NCBI GenBank assembly: GCA_022826385.1
Contig: JAJDUZ010000024.1
Coordinates: 1-45,787 of the forward strand
Length of the DNA stretch: 45,787 nucleotides
Source of the DNA: Silicimonas sp.
GTDB lineage: Bacteria > Pseudomonadota > Alphaproteobacteria > Rhodobacterales > Rhodobacteraceae
Direction: 5' to 3'
The notes beneath the pieces were generated by a model that was not told where the DNA came from, made no database searches, and worked only from the letters and a program-made list of their open reading frames with translations. This document shows positions 26,447 through 35,291 of the stretch, piece after piece; the first letter of the stretch is position 1; the number at the start of each line of letters is the position of its first letter. The position numbers and the translations under genes are program-made.

Positions 26447-27820
26447 TCATGTCGCCGCACCCGCGTGCATGTGCCAAAACCGCCACTGCATCCCGACACA
26501 AGCAAAGGAAAGCCCCACGGTCAGGCCCAGCCAGATGCCCGCTCCTTCAAGACCCAACACAAAGCCAAGGACATAGGCGACCGGCAAACCCACACCCCAA
26601 TAGCTGACGATGGCCATCACCATCGGAACGCGTGTGTCCTGCACGCCGCGGAGCGCGCCAAGCGCCATGACCTGGCCGAAATCCACCAACTGGAACAGCG
26701 CGGCCACCATCAGAAGCGTCACGCCGACCGTCAGGATCTGAGGGCGGTCGGGATCGGTCGGGTCGATGAAGAGACCCACCAGATATTCCGGCAGAAGGAG
26801 AAAAGCGGCCATCGTTAAAACCAGTGCCACGCCAGACAAAAGCAGCCCGGCCACCGCAGCCGCGCGCAGTTCGTCGCCGTTTTTCCGCCCCGCCGCGCGA
26901 CCGACACGCACGGTCACTGCCTGGCTGAGACCCAGCGGCACCATGAACGAGACACTGGTGATTTGCAGTGCAATCCCATGCGCCGCCAAGGGAATGGTGC
27001 CAAGCCAACCCATCATCACGCTGGACGCTGCAAATAGTCCTGTTTCAGCCAGAAGGGTCAGGCCGATGGGAATCCCAAGGCGAAAGACGGCAGCAATGGC
27101 TTCCGGGTCGGGCCGGTGGAAGTTCTTGAAAAGCTCGTGCTCCGGTTTCTTTCGAAGTGCATAAGCGGCCAGCAGCACCAAGCTCAACGTATGGCTCGCA
27201 AGCGAGGCGATGCCGGCGCCGACGATCCCGAGTTCTGGGGCGCCGAAATTGCCGAAGATCAGCGCGTAGTTGACCGGCGCGTTCAGCAGCGCAGCTCCGA
27301 TCACGGCAAAGAGGATGGCGCGAGTCAGTTCAAGCGCGGACAAATAGCTCTTGAACATCTGGACCAGCAAGGCCGGGATCAGGCCAAGGCCCATATAGGG
27401 CATGTAACGGCCGGCTTGCCGTGCGACCTCGGGGTCTTGCCCGATCGCCAGCATAATCGGCTCGAAGAAAAGGAAGATAGGCGTGACAAGCAGCCCGTAC
27501 CCGATCGAGAGCCATAGCCCCATCCGGGTGACGCGACGCACTTGACGTTCGTCATCTCCGGCAACCGCCGACGCCACCATCGGTGTCACCGCCCAGGCGA
27601 AGCCGGATCCGAAGATGAAGATAATGAAGAAAACCGACGCCGAGACCGAAATCGCAGCCAGGTCGGTCACGTCATACCAGCCCATCATCACCGTGTCGGT
27701 GACGCCAATCAGCATCTGTGCAATGTGACTTCCCACAAGCGGGAGGCCCAATGCCCAAAGGGCACGGGCCTCGGCGCCGACGCGGGTGCGCGGCGTGGTT
27801 TGGGAAAGACCGGGTTGCAT
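26447..27820 (-). CDS. MATE family multidrug efflux transporter
   Basis: 457-aa cation-coupled exporter (NorM type) with about twelve membrane helices in two similar halves. Family features include ALWALGLPLVGSHIAQMLIGVTDTVMMGWYDVTDLAA at the start and FRLGIPIGLTLLAETGLFAASSVMMG at the start of the second half. It is 48 bases downstream of a VOC-family gene on the same strand and would be transcribed from a SoxR-type promoter, which fits export of redox-active or cationic toxins. I start at 27820; an in-frame Met 12 codons upstream is possible. Confidence 0.92.
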   Translation of the reverse strand: MQPGLSQTTPRTRVGAEARALWALGLPLVGSHIAQMLIGVTDTVMMGWYDVTDLAAISVSASVFFIIFIFGSGFAWAVTPMVASAVAGDDERQVRRVTRMGLWLSIGYGLLVTPIFLFFEPIMLAIGQDPEVARQAGRYMPYMGLGLIPALLVQMFKSYLSALELTRAILFAVIGAALLNAPVNYALIFGNFGAPELGIVGAGIASLASHTLSLVLLAAYALRKKPEHELFKNFHRPDPEAIAAVFRLGIPIGLTLLAETGLFAASSVMMGWLGTIPLAAHGIALQITSVSFMVPLGLSQAVTVRVGRAAGRKNGDELRAAAVAGLLLSGVALVLTMAAFLLLPEYLVGLFIDPTDPDRPQILTVGVTLLMVAALFQLVDFGQVMALGALRGVQDTRVPMVMAIVSYWGVGLPVAYVLGFVLGLEGAGIWLGLTVGLSFACVGMQWRFWHMHAGAAT

Positions 27821-27868
27821 GAGGGCGCTATAGACCTCTGTCCTGCGCCGACGCAATTGATTTCGAGA

Positions 27869-28249
27869 TCAGTCGTACTCTACGACCTCGATTTCGATCC
27901 CGTCATTGTCATGGAAATAGAACCGGCGCCCCGGTTCGTAGTCCGCATGATTGACCGGGGTGAACCCCTCGGCCTTCACACGGGCTTCCACCGCGTCCAA
28001 GTCATCGACCGCCACCGCCCAATGGTTCAGGCCGCCTTTGATCCGATAGCTTTCGGCCTTCGGGTCAGGTGTCTCGGGATAGGTGAACAGGGCGACATAA
28101 GTGTCGGCTTCACCGATATGCACGGCATAGCCGGTTTGCATTCCCGCGCCTTCCCAGCGAATGGTCCAGCCGAACACACGTTCGATCCATGCAGCGGTTG
28201 CCTGCGGATCGCTGACGGTCATGTTCAGATGTTCAAGTCTTGCGGCCAT
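27869..28249 (-). CDS. VOC (glyoxalase/bleomycin-resistance) family protein
   Basis: 126-aa single-module vicinal-oxygen-chelate protein. A likely first metal His is in RLEHLNMTVSD and the last Glu in DGIEIEVVEYD; a second His is in GLNHWAVAV. Members of this superfamily act as glyoxalases, dioxygenases, thiol transferases or drug-binding proteins, and the exact activity cannot be chosen. Position behind a SoxR box and before a MATE exporter suggests detoxification of a redox-active compound. ATG 28249 follows GGAGG with eight bases between; a GTG at 28258 is the longer alternative. Confidence 0.88.
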   Translation of the reverse strand: MAARLEHLNMTVSDPQATAAWIERVFGWTIRWEGAGMQTGYAVHIGEADTYVALFTYPETPDPKAESYRIKGGLNHWAVAVDDLDAVEARVKAEGFTPVNHADYEPGRRFYFHDNDGIEIEVVEYD

Positions 28250-28281
28250 GTTTGGCACCTCCGTTTCTCAAGATGCCAATG

Positions 28282-28312
28282 GGTCTAATTCCTCAAGTCG
28301 ACTTGAGGTCAA
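28282..28312 (-). promoter_or_regulatory. SoxR-box promoter for the VOC-MATE operon
   Basis: CCTCAAGTCGACTTGAGG (28291-28308) is a perfect 18-bp palindrome differing from the E. coli soxS SoxR site only at the two central base pairs. On the minus strand it lies inside a 19-bp spacer between TTGACC (28312-28307) and TAGACC (28287-28282), the overlong spacing characteristic of MerR-family promoters. SoxR itself is not encoded in the window. Confidence 0.85.
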
Positions 28313-28809
28313 TCCCTGATTTCTTCGGGCTGCACACCCCAGATCGCGCTTTTCGCAACCCACCCGCGTTTGCCGCTGGCGGTGATCTTGCACCAGTCCA
28401 GCTCGCATGAGCCCAGTCGAGCGACCACGCCCATCTCGGCATAGGCATTCACTTCGGCTTGTGCGCCGGGTTTTGTCCGCAGCGGCGTCAGGTCACGTTC
28501 GACGATGACGTGCCGCGCACCGGACAAAAGCGAGTAGTGCACCCATCCGCCCTGACCGTCGCGATCCTGCACACGCCGCCAATGCCCATGCTCTCCGATG
28601 ACCCGCAACGGCATGTTGCGGTGCTTGAAAACCCAGTCGATGCGATGGCTGAGCGAGGGGCCGCGCCGGACATTGCCTTCCTCGGCCTTGAGCGACACGA
28701 AACGCGGAAGTGGCAGGTTCGTCACCTTGCCGCGTTCGACCGCATTGGCCATGGTTGCGGATGCCATCGCCAGACAGGCGACCAGAATCGTGATGAGTGT
28801 TGTCTTCAC
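28309..28809 (-). CDS. Exported SH3-like domain protein
   Basis: 166-aa protein with signal peptide (ITILVACLAMASATMANA) and two bacterial SH3-like units: LKAEEGNVRRGPSLSHRIDWVFKHRNMPLRVIGEHGHWRRV (about 40-80) and TPLRTKPGAQAEVNAYAEMGVVARLGSCELDWCKI (about 105-145), followed by GWVAKSAIWGV. Such domains bind peptidoglycan or envelope proteins. The start is a GTG at 28809 with AGAGGAG upstream; no ATG gives a signal peptide. Its stop abuts the SoxR box, so the two genes share no promoter. Divergent from the dehydrogenase. Confidence 0.85.
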   Translation of the reverse strand: MKTTLITILVACLAMASATMANAVERGKVTNLPLPRFVSLKAEEGNVRRGPSLSHRIDWVFKHRNMPLRVIGEHGHWRRVQDRDGQGGWVHYSLLSGARHVIVERDLTPLRTKPGAQAEVNAYAEMGVVARLGSCELDWCKITASGKRGWVAKSAIWGVQPEEIRD

Positions 28810-28925
28810 TGCCCGTTCTCCTCTCACCGGTGTGCCGTTCTTATGACGGCGCTTGTGCCAGCGTCGGTTCCTTGTCACTTTGCCATGGACTGGCGCCCAA
28901 GAAAAGATGGAGGACACGGAAAGAC

Positions 28926-29912
28926 ATGCCGCAGAAGCGTCTGAAGGTCGTGGTGACACGGCGATTGCCGGACATGGTCGAGACCCGGCTGTCGGAATTG
29001 TTCGACGTGACCTTGTCGGAGGACGACAAGCCGATGTCGCGAGATGCCTTGGCGGCAGCGCTGAAGTCGGCAGACGTGTTGGTGCCGACAATCACCGACC
29101 AGATTGATGCGGGGCTTCTGGCGCAGGCGGGCGAACAGTTGAAGCTGATCGCAAGCTATGGGGCCGGTGTCGACCACATCGACGTCACGACGGCGCGCCA
29201 GCGGGGCATTCTGGTATCGAACACACCGGGCGTGGTGACGGACGACACGGCGGACATGACCATGGCGCTGATCCTGTCGGTGACGCGGCGCATTCCGGAA
29301 GGTCTGGGCGTGATGCAGAAGGGCGATTGGGCCGGTTGGTCACCGACAGCTTATTTGGGCGGGCGGCTTGGCGGCCGACGACTTGGCATTCTTGGCATGG
29401 GTCGGATTGGGCAGGCAGTCGCGCGACGCGCTGCGGTCTTCGGATGCCAGGTGCACTATCACAACAGGCGTCGCTTGCGGCCGGAAACCGAGGACGAACT
29501 GCAGGCGACCTATTGGGAGAGCCTCGACCAGATGGTCAGCCGGGTCGACATCCTGTCGATCAACTGCCCGCACACGCCGTCGACCTTTCACCTGATGAAT
29601 GCACGGCGGCTCAAGCTGATGAAACCGACCGCGGTTATAGTGAACACATCGCGCGGCGAAGTGATCGACGAGAACGCTCTGACGCGCATGCTGCGCGCCG
29701 ACGAGATCGCCGGTGCCGCGCTGGATGTTTTCGAGCACGGCGCCGAGATCAACCCGCGCCTGCGCGAATTGCCCAATGTCGTTCTGCTGCCGCATATGGG
29801 CTCGGCCACGCTGGAAGGCCGCGTCGAGCAAGGCGAGCGCGTCATCATCAACATCAAGACATTCGAAGACGGGCACCGACCGCCTGACCTGGTCGTTCCC
29901 TCGATGCTATGA
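28926..29912 (+). CDS. D-2-hydroxyacid dehydrogenase (glyoxylate/hydroxypyruvate reductase type)
   Basis: 328-aa NAD(P)-dependent oxidoreductase. The Rossmann motif is LGILGMGRIGQAV (about 155-167). Catalytic residues appear as Arg in VNTSRGEVIDE, Glu in DVFEHGAEINPRL and His in LLPHMGSATLEGR. Overall pattern matches D-glycerate dehydrogenase/glyoxylate reductase, reducing glyoxylate or hydroxypyruvate, but substrate is not certain. It heads a three-gene unit, overlapping the next gene by four bases. The annotated start follows GGAGGACACGGAAAG. Confidence 0.9.
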   Translation: MPQKRLKVVVTRRLPDMVETRLSELFDVTLSEDDKPMSRDALAAALKSADVLVPTITDQIDAGLLAQAGEQLKLIASYGAGVDHIDVTTARQRGILVSNTPGVVTDDTADMTMALILSVTRRIPEGLGVMQKGDWAGWSPTAYLGGRLGGRRLGILGMGRIGQAVARRAAVFGCQVHYHNRRRLRPETEDELQATYWESLDQMVSRVDILSINCPHTPSTFHLMNARRLKLMKPTAVIVNTSRGEVIDENALTRMLRADEIAGAALDVFEHGAEINPRLRELPNVVLLPHMGSATLEGRVEQGERVIINIKTFEDGHRPPDLVVPSML

Positions 29913-30556
29913 AGCTCGGGTCCCGATCAACGCTGACGATGCTTCTGGCGCTGTGCGTTCTGGTTGCCTGTTCGCGTCCCATGACCGAAGCCGAAACCGC
30001 CTTTGCCAAGGACCTCTTTGGCGAGGAGCTCGACACCTCGAAAGTGCGCGTGGCGCAAGGTTTGGGCGTTGTGCCGCTTTACAGGACGGCGCCTCAAAGC
30101 GTTCGGCTGGTTGAAGGAACCGACCGGGCGTGTGTGCGCACGCCGCAACCGCGAGGCGCGCAACCGCCGCAGGCCTTTGCGGTTGGAAACCGCATGCATT
30201 TCGAAACCGGCCTCTATTCCTCGGACATGGTCATACGGTGGCCTGACGCCTTGCGGGTTCCGCAGGCATTGGTCTTTGCACATGAATTGACGCATGTCTG
30301 GCAATGGCAAAACCGCGAGCGAACGGGCTATTCGCCAGCGCGGGCCGTCGGCGAGAGCCTCCGCTTGGCTGACCCGTATTTCTCCGAGGGTGACGCCACG
30401 TTCTTCAGTTTCGGTTACGAACAGCAAGCGGCGATCGTCGAGGACTATGTCTGTTTCGCCTTTGCGAACCCGGATCACCCACGACGGGCCGAGTTGCGCG
30501 AAATCTTGGCGCCGGTCTTCCCCTTGGATGACTTCGACGCTGTGCTGGCAAGATGA
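29909..30556 (+). CDS. Lipoprotein with HEXXH zincin-like motif
   Basis: 215-aa lipoprotein (lipobox LVAC, Cys21) with HELTH at 125-129, an exact HEXXH zinc-protease motif, in the context LVFAHELTHVWQWQ. A possible third ligand is Glu171 in GYEQQAAIVEDYV. A Met-His-Phe strand (NRMHFETGLYSSD) precedes it. This resembles the short DUF4157-like or minimal gluzincin proteins, but protease activity is not shown. ATGA overlap with the dehydrogenase upstream and with the MFS gene downstream means it is translated as part of one operon. Confidence 0.82.
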   Translation: MKLGSRSTLTMLLALCVLVACSRPMTEAETAFAKDLFGEELDTSKVRVAQGLGVVPLYRTAPQSVRLVEGTDRACVRTPQPRGAQPPQAFAVGNRMHFETGLYSSDMVIRWPDALRVPQALVFAHELTHVWQWQNRERTGYSPARAVGESLRLADPYFSEGDATFFSFGYEQQAAIVEDYVCFAFANPDHPRRAELREILAPVFPLDDFDAVLAR

Positions 30557-31746
30557 CGGCAGCGGGAAACGTCGCGCTCTATCCTTGGTTCAAGTTCTTC
30601 CAGAACCTGATGTTCTGGCAAGCGACGTGGTTTCTGTTTTTCCAATCAGAACTGTCGGCCGCCGAGGCGGTTCTGATCTATGTCGTCTACGACATCGCAA
30701 CGACAGTCTTCGAAGTGCCCTCGGGCTATCTGTCCGATCGTTTCGGGCGACGGATCACGTTGATTTTTTCGGCCTTGGCCGGGCTGTTGGCCGCGGTGTT
30801 GCCGGCGGTTGGCTCCGAGTTCTGGATCTTTGCGCTGGCACAAGCCGCACTGGGCCTGCACATGGCTTTCGCATCAGGAACCGATAGCAGCCTTCTTTAC
30901 GAATCCTTGGCCGAAGAGGGACGCGAAGACGAGATCGAGGAACATGAACTGCGTGCATGGCGGTTCAACTTTGCCGCGCTTGCGATCTCGGCCATTGTCG
31001 GCGGCGCCATGGCATTGATCGATCTGCGGGTGCCCTATTTCGCCACGGCCGCGGCTTTTGTCCTTCTCACGCTTGTCGTCCTGCGGTTCCGCGAGCCGGA
31101 ACGGTGCCGTGTGACTGGCGGAGAGTGGCGGCGCGTCGCAGCGCTTCGGACCGCGTTCCGCCAACCGGTGCTGCTTTGGCTCTTTGCCCTTTCCGCGATG
31201 ATGTATGGCTACAGCCATTTGCCATTCGTCTTTGGTCAGCCGTTCATTCTACAGGCGCTGGAGGGACTGGACCTAGCCGCCAATGCGCCCGTGGTCAGCG
31301 GGGCGGTGACGGCCGTGATGATGCTTGTTTCCATCCTGACATCGTGGATGGCACCTGGCATCCGCGCCAGGATCGGGCTGGCCGGCATTCTGCTTCTGGC
31401 CTTTGCCATGCAGATTGGCTTGGTTGCGGGTCTGGCCCTGACGGGCAGCGCTCTGGCCATCGCGCTTCTGTTGCTCAGAATGGTGCCCGATAGCTTTTCG
31501 CGCCCCTTCATTCTGGCCCGGATTCAGCCCGCCTTGCCGGATGAGGTGCGCGCCACCTATCTGTCGATCCAAAGCCTGGTGGCTCGCATTCTGTTTGCGG
31601 CAACGCTCTATGTGGCGGCGGGGGCTGCGTCGGACATCGGTGCGATGACACATGCGCAGATCAGTACGATCCTATCAGGGTATGCCTTGGCCGGTTTGGT
31701 TGCGTTTGCCACACTGGCAGTCGCCGCCCGTGGCCGCGGCCTCTGA
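30553..31746 (+). CDS. MFS transporter
   Basis: 397-aa major facilitator with about twelve membrane helices. Motif A is recognisable as GYLSDRFGRRITLIFSALAGLLAAV; the first helix begins unusually with YPWFKFFQNLMFWQATWFLFFQSELSAAEAVLIY, typical of a subgroup of short bacterial MFS exporters. The ATG overlaps the stop of the HEXXH lipoprotein by four bases. Substrate cannot be told; co-expression with a hydroxyacid dehydrogenase suggests organic acid or metabolite export or uptake. Confidence 0.88.
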   Translation: MTAAGNVALYPWFKFFQNLMFWQATWFLFFQSELSAAEAVLIYVVYDIATTVFEVPSGYLSDRFGRRITLIFSALAGLLAAVLPAVGSEFWIFALAQAALGLHMAFASGTDSSLLYESLAEEGREDEIEEHELRAWRFNFAALAISAIVGGAMALIDLRVPYFATAAAFVLLTLVVLRFREPERCRVTGGEWRRVAALRTAFRQPVLLWLFALSAMMYGYSHLPFVFGQPFILQALEGLDLAANAPVVSGAVTAVMMLVSILTSWMAPGIRARIGLAGILLLAFAMQIGLVAGLALTGSALAIALLLLRMVPDSFSRPFILARIQPALPDEVRATYLSIQSLVARILFAATLYVAAGAASDIGAMTHAQISTILSGYALAGLVAFATLAVAARGRGL

Positions 31747-31749
31747 GCG

Positions 31750-32625
31750 TTAGAACCATTGACCGGGCTCCATCAGGCCCAAGTCCAGAAGCTGCTGAGA
31801 TTTCCATTCGAAGGGCACCGAGTTGTGCCAGCGGAACGTTCCGATGTCGAAACGACTGGCAGGATTGACCCGCAGCGCCTTCGCGGTCCGAAACGAGACG
31901 ACCGCAGCCGTCAGGTTGTGATGCCATGGACAGGAATATGTGTTGAGCTCGTCCTCCGACCACGTGTGGTCATCATTCAACGTGATCCCCGGCTTCGTTC
32001 GCACAAGCGAAATACGGTCGATCCGACGGCGGCTCTCGGCGATATGTTCCTCGAACCGCCAGCGCAGACCGCCATAGAAATCCAGCTGTCGTTCCTTCGG
32101 CGTCCCGTTGTCGTCGCGCGCCAGAGCATAGTATCCCGAGCGGTCCAGATGTGCATCGGCCAGCGCGACGGCATTGTCCGATTGGCCCAAGTCGCCAGCA
32201 TAGACATCGATCACATAGGTCAGCATCGAAAAGCGCCGCTCTTCCGCGTGGAAGGCCAGCATTTCCCCAACCGTCCGGGTTTCGCTGAAGGGATAGAACA
32301 GGAACTCGGCGTTGTAGCAGTAGTAAAGCCACGTCCTCTCGGCCAGCGCCTGAGCGATCGTATTCACGATGTCGGTCGTGGCGCCGATCGACATGTTTGG
32401 ATAGTCGATCCGAAGGCATCCGGCACTTTCCACAGCGTCGAGGTCAAGTTCTTCGGGCGCGACGAGCACCAGTGTGTGAAAGCCCGCCTCGGCGTGATGG
32501 CTGAGGGTCGCGGCAACTTCGACATCGTCTTCTGCGATGATAACAGCAACCGGCCCCTTGGCGCCTGTGATCGCGTCTGCGCGTTTTGCCTCTGCAAGAC
32601 TGGAAAATCGCATGTCTGCTGCCAT
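31750..32625 (-). CDS. Putative glycosyltransferase-like protein
   Basis: 291-aa cytoplasmic protein. Residues 20-110 look like a nucleotide-sugar-binding GT-A half (VAVIIAEDDVEVAATLSHHAEAGFHTLVLVAPEE, then WLYYCYNAEFLFYPFSETRTVGEML, where family-2-like enzymes have a DADEFL segment). Here the acidic DxD is replaced by YNAEF, so the catalytic metal site is doubtful. The second half (LDFYGGLRWRFEEHIAESRRRIDRISLVR ... YSCPWHHNLTAAVVSFRTAKAL) is unassigned. Start 32625 is the more likely of several Met. I recall no tested homologue. Confidence 0.6.
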   Translation of the reverse strand: MAADMRFSSLAEAKRADAITGAKGPVAVIIAEDDVEVAATLSHHAEAGFHTLVLVAPEELDLDAVESAGCLRIDYPNMSIGATTDIVNTIAQALAERTWLYYCYNAEFLFYPFSETRTVGEMLAFHAEERRFSMLTYVIDVYAGDLGQSDNAVALADAHLDRSGYYALARDDNGTPKERQLDFYGGLRWRFEEHIAESRRRIDRISLVRTKPGITLNDDHTWSEDELNTYSCPWHHNLTAAVVSFRTAKALRVNPASRFDIGTFRWHNSVPFEWKSQQLLDLGLMEPGQWF

Positions 32626-32727
32626 GTTCCGAGGGTGAAACGCATCTATTCCATGCCGCCCCGGCCCTTGGCAAGCCACATGCGCCCGGTGTAGGAGGGG
32701 CCGCCGAACTCCAAGGACAAAGCCGCG

Positions 32728-34032
32728 ATGACTGCGCCGAAGAAGTTATACATCAAGACTTATGGCTGTCAGATGAACGTCTATGACAGCGAGCGCATGT
32801 CCGAAGCGCTGGGCGGCGAAGGCTATGTGCCGACCGAAACGCCCGACGACGCGGACATGATCCTTCTGAACACGTGCCACATCCGTGAGAAGGCTGCCGA
32901 GAAGGTCTATTCCGAGCTGGGCCGGTTCCGGTCGCTGAAAGACGAAAAGCCGGACCTGAAAATTGGAGTTGCCGGATGTGTGGCGCAAGCCGAAGGCGCC
33001 GAGATCATGGCGCGCCAGCCCTTGGTCGATCTGGTGGTGGGGCCGCAGAGCTATCACCGCCTGCCTGAACTGGAACGCAAAGCGCGGGCCGGAGAGAAGG
33101 CGCTCGACACAGACTTCCCCGAAGAAGACAAGTTCGATCACCTCGCCGGTCGGCCAAAAGCAAAACGCGCGCCGACGGCGTTTTTGACTGTGCAGGAAGG
33201 CTGCGACAAGTTTTGCGCCTTCTGCGTGGTGCCCTATACCCGAGGCGCCGAGGTTTCTCGCCCGGCCGAACAGGTGTTGCGCGAAGCACGCGACCTTGTT
33301 GAACGGGGTGTGCGCGAGATCACTCTGCTGGGCCAGAACGTGAATGCCTATCACGGCCATGACGGCGGATTGGCCGGGTTGATCTGGGACCTCGACAAGA
33401 TCGACGGGCTGGAACGCATTCGGTTTACCACCAGCCACCCCAACGACATGGACGATGCCCTGATCGAAGCGCATGGCACGTGCGACAAGCTGATGCCCTA
33501 TCTGCACTTGCCAGTGCAGTCGGGGTCGGATCGCATTCTCAAGCGCATGAACCGCAAACACACCGCCGAGCAATATATTCGGTTGATCGAGCGTATCCGT
33601 GCCGCGCGCCCGGACCTTTTGCTGTCGGGCGATTTCATCGTCGGGTTCCCGGAAGAAACGGATGCCGACTTTGCCGATACGATGGCCCTGATCGAGACCG
33701 TCGGCTATGGGCAGGCCTATAGCTTCAAGTACTCCACGCGTCCGGGCACGCCCGCGGCCGAACGCGCTCAAGTCGCGGAAGACGTGAAAAGCGCGCGTCT
33801 GCAAGCGTTGCAGGCATTGCTGCGCGAACAGCAGCAAGCGGCGCAAGACACCATGGTTGGCCGCGAGGTGAACGTGCTCTTCGAAAAGCCCGGACGGGAA
33901 GCGGGTCAGATGGTGGGCAAGTCCGAGTACCTGCACGCGGTTCATGTAACGGGCGACGTCCCGGTCGGCGACATCCGTCGTGTTCGCATTCTGCAATCCA
34001 ACCCGAACTCGCTGGCGGGGGCGCTTTCTTGA
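32728..34032 (+). CDS. miaB: tRNA-2-methylthio-N6-dimethylallyladenosine synthase
   Basis: 434-aa radical-SAM methylthiotransferase modifying A37 of tRNAs that read UNN codons. The N-terminal UPF0004 domain carries three cluster cysteines ([32 protein letters not shown]), and the radical SAM motif is [20 protein letters not shown]-like domain ([25 protein letters not shown]) ends the protein. AAGGA precedes the ATG. It is followed by a 170-base leader region and phoH, a pairing typical of Rhodobacteraceae. Confidence 0.97.
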   Translation: MTAPKKLYIKTYGCQMNVYDSERMSEALGGEGYVPTETPDDADMILLNTCHIREKAAEKVYSELGRFRSLKDEKPDLKIGVAGCVAQAEGAEIMARQPLVDLVVGPQSYHRLPELERKARAGEKALDTDFPEEDKFDHLAGRPKAKRAPTAFLTVQEGCDKFCAFCVVPYTRGAEVSRPAEQVLREARDLVERGVREITLLGQNVNAYHGHDGGLAGLIWDLDKIDGLERIRFTTSHPNDMDDALIEAHGTCDKLMPYLHLPVQSGSDRILKRMNRKHTAEQYIRLIERIRAARPDLLLSGDFIVGFPEETDADFADTMALIETVGYGQAYSFKYSTRPGTPAAERAQVAEDVKSARLQALQALLREQQQAAQDTMVGREVNVLFEKPGREAGQMVGKSEYLHAVHVTGDVPVGDIRRVRILQSNPNSLAGALS

Positions 34033-34044
34033 AAAGAAGGCGGG

Positions 34045-34136
34045 CAAAATCTTTGCAAGATTTTGTGCGCTGGGCCCGAAACAGTCTGTTTTGAACGCAA
34101 TATCTCGTGAAGCTTTGGTAAAATCACACGAGATAT
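34045..34136 (+). other. Three palindromes in the miaB-phoH intergenic region
   Basis: CAAAATCTT-TGC-AAGATTTTG (34045-34065), AAACAG-T-CTGTTT (34079-34091), and the 10-bp arms ATATCTCGTG / CACGAGATAT (34100-34109 and 34127-34136, 17-base loop). The first may end miaB transcription; the others could be operators or folded RNA in the phoH leader. No match to a known riboswitch was recognised. Confidence 0.6.
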
Positions 34137-34205
34137 GCTTGCGCCTTGGTCCAACCCTTGGCAGCATTGGTTCGAACAGACGCCCCAGGAACGGAGTTTT
34201 GGTAT

Positions 34206-35228
34206 TTGTCCATTCGCGTGCTGAGCCCGACAGCCCCGACCGAACACGAGACCGCGGAGATGCTTGAGACCCGTCTCGAATTTCCGGACAATCGCCTGCT
34301 CATCGATCTTTTCGGAGAGTACAACCGCAACCTCGCGCAGGTGGAGCAGGCGCTTGGTGTTCAGATCATGCACCAGGGCAACCAGTTGGCCGTGTTCGGC
34401 GAAGCCGATGCCATTGCGAAAGCGGCCGAAGTTCTGCAGGCGCTTTATACCCGCGCCGAGGCGGGCCGCGAGATTACGCCTGGTGACATCGACGCCGAAA
34501 TCAGGATGGGTGGGGCCGAAACCGGGGGACGCCCGACCGACCAGATGGAACTGTTCCAGGGCGGTCGCATCGATATCAAAACCCGCAAGAAAACCGTCGA
34601 ACCCAGAACCGAGGCGCAAAAGGCCTATGTCCGGGCCCTGTTCGAGAACGAGTTGGCCTTCGGGATCGGACCAGCGGGTACGGGCAAGACCTATCTGGCG
34701 GTTGCCGTTGGCGTGAACATGTTCATCGGCGGGCATGTCGACAAGATCATCCTGTCCCGCCCTGCCGTCGAAGCCGGCGAACGGTTGGGTTTCCTGCCGG
34801 GGGACATGAAGGACAAGGTCGACCCTTATATGCAGCCGCTCTACGACGCGCTGAACGACTTTCTGCCCGGCAAGCAGCTGGGCAAGCTGATGGAAGAGAA
34901 GCGGATCGAGATCGCTCCACTTGCCTTCATGCGTGGCCGCACGCTGGCCAATGCCTTTGTCGTTCTGGACGAGGCACAGAATGCCACGCAAATGCAGATG
35001 AAGATGTTCCTCACGCGCCTTGGCGAAGGCAGCCGCATGGTCATCACCGGCGACCGCAGTCAGGTGGACTTGCCGCGCGGCGTGACCTCGGGGCTGCGCG
35101 ATGCCGAGCGTCTGTTGAAGGGCGTCGACAGTATTGCGTTCAACTATTTCACATCCAAGGACGTCGTCAGGCACCCGCTGGTCGCCAAGATCATCGAGGC
35201 CTACGACGCCGACGATCCCGCGAAATAG
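34206..35228 (+). CDS. phoH: PhoH family ATPase (PhoH-like)
   Basis: 340-aa cytoplasmic NTPase. The P-loop is GPAGTGKT and Walker B is FVVLDEAQN; an N-terminal KH-like region (DLFGEYNRNLAQVEQALGVQIMHQGNQL) is usual for the ybeZ/phoH1 group linked to RNA metabolism. I choose the TTG at 34206, preceded nine bases upstream by GGAG, giving MSIRVLSP; ATG 34260 would cut the N-terminus, and longer frames have no ribosome site. Downstream should be ybeY, but a TetR gene follows instead, so the phoH-ybeY pair is broken here. Confidence 0.9.
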   Translation: MSIRVLSPTAPTEHETAEMLETRLEFPDNRLLIDLFGEYNRNLAQVEQALGVQIMHQGNQLAVFGEADAIAKAAEVLQALYTRAEAGREITPGDIDAEIRMGGAETGGRPTDQMELFQGGRIDIKTRKKTVEPRTEAQKAYVRALFENELAFGIGPAGTGKTYLAVAVGVNMFIGGHVDKIILSRPAVEAGERLGFLPGDMKDKVDPYMQPLYDALNDFLPGKQLGKLMEEKRIEIAPLAFMRGRTLANAFVVLDEAQNATQMQMKMFLTRLGEGSRMVITGDRSQVDLPRGVTSGLRDAERLLKGVDSIAFNYFTSKDVVRHPLVAKIIEAYDADDPAK

Positions 35229-35291
35229 ACGCGTCCCGGTTCCCGGATGTGTCGTTTCCGGTGGTGTTCCTTAGCTGCCTTTTTGGCGCGC

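Noticed and set aside
32746..34167. Minus-strand 473-codon frame opposite miaB
   Set aside because: Fully antisense to a well-conserved gene and without ribosome site or domain.
34161..34190. GGTTCGAAC near 34170 suggesting a tRNA T-arm
   Set aside because: Flanking bases do not form a T-stem, and no acceptor, D or anticodon arms can be drawn.
33942..35174. Minus-strand 410-codon frame opposite phoH
   Set aside because: Antisense shadow of a conserved ATPase gene.
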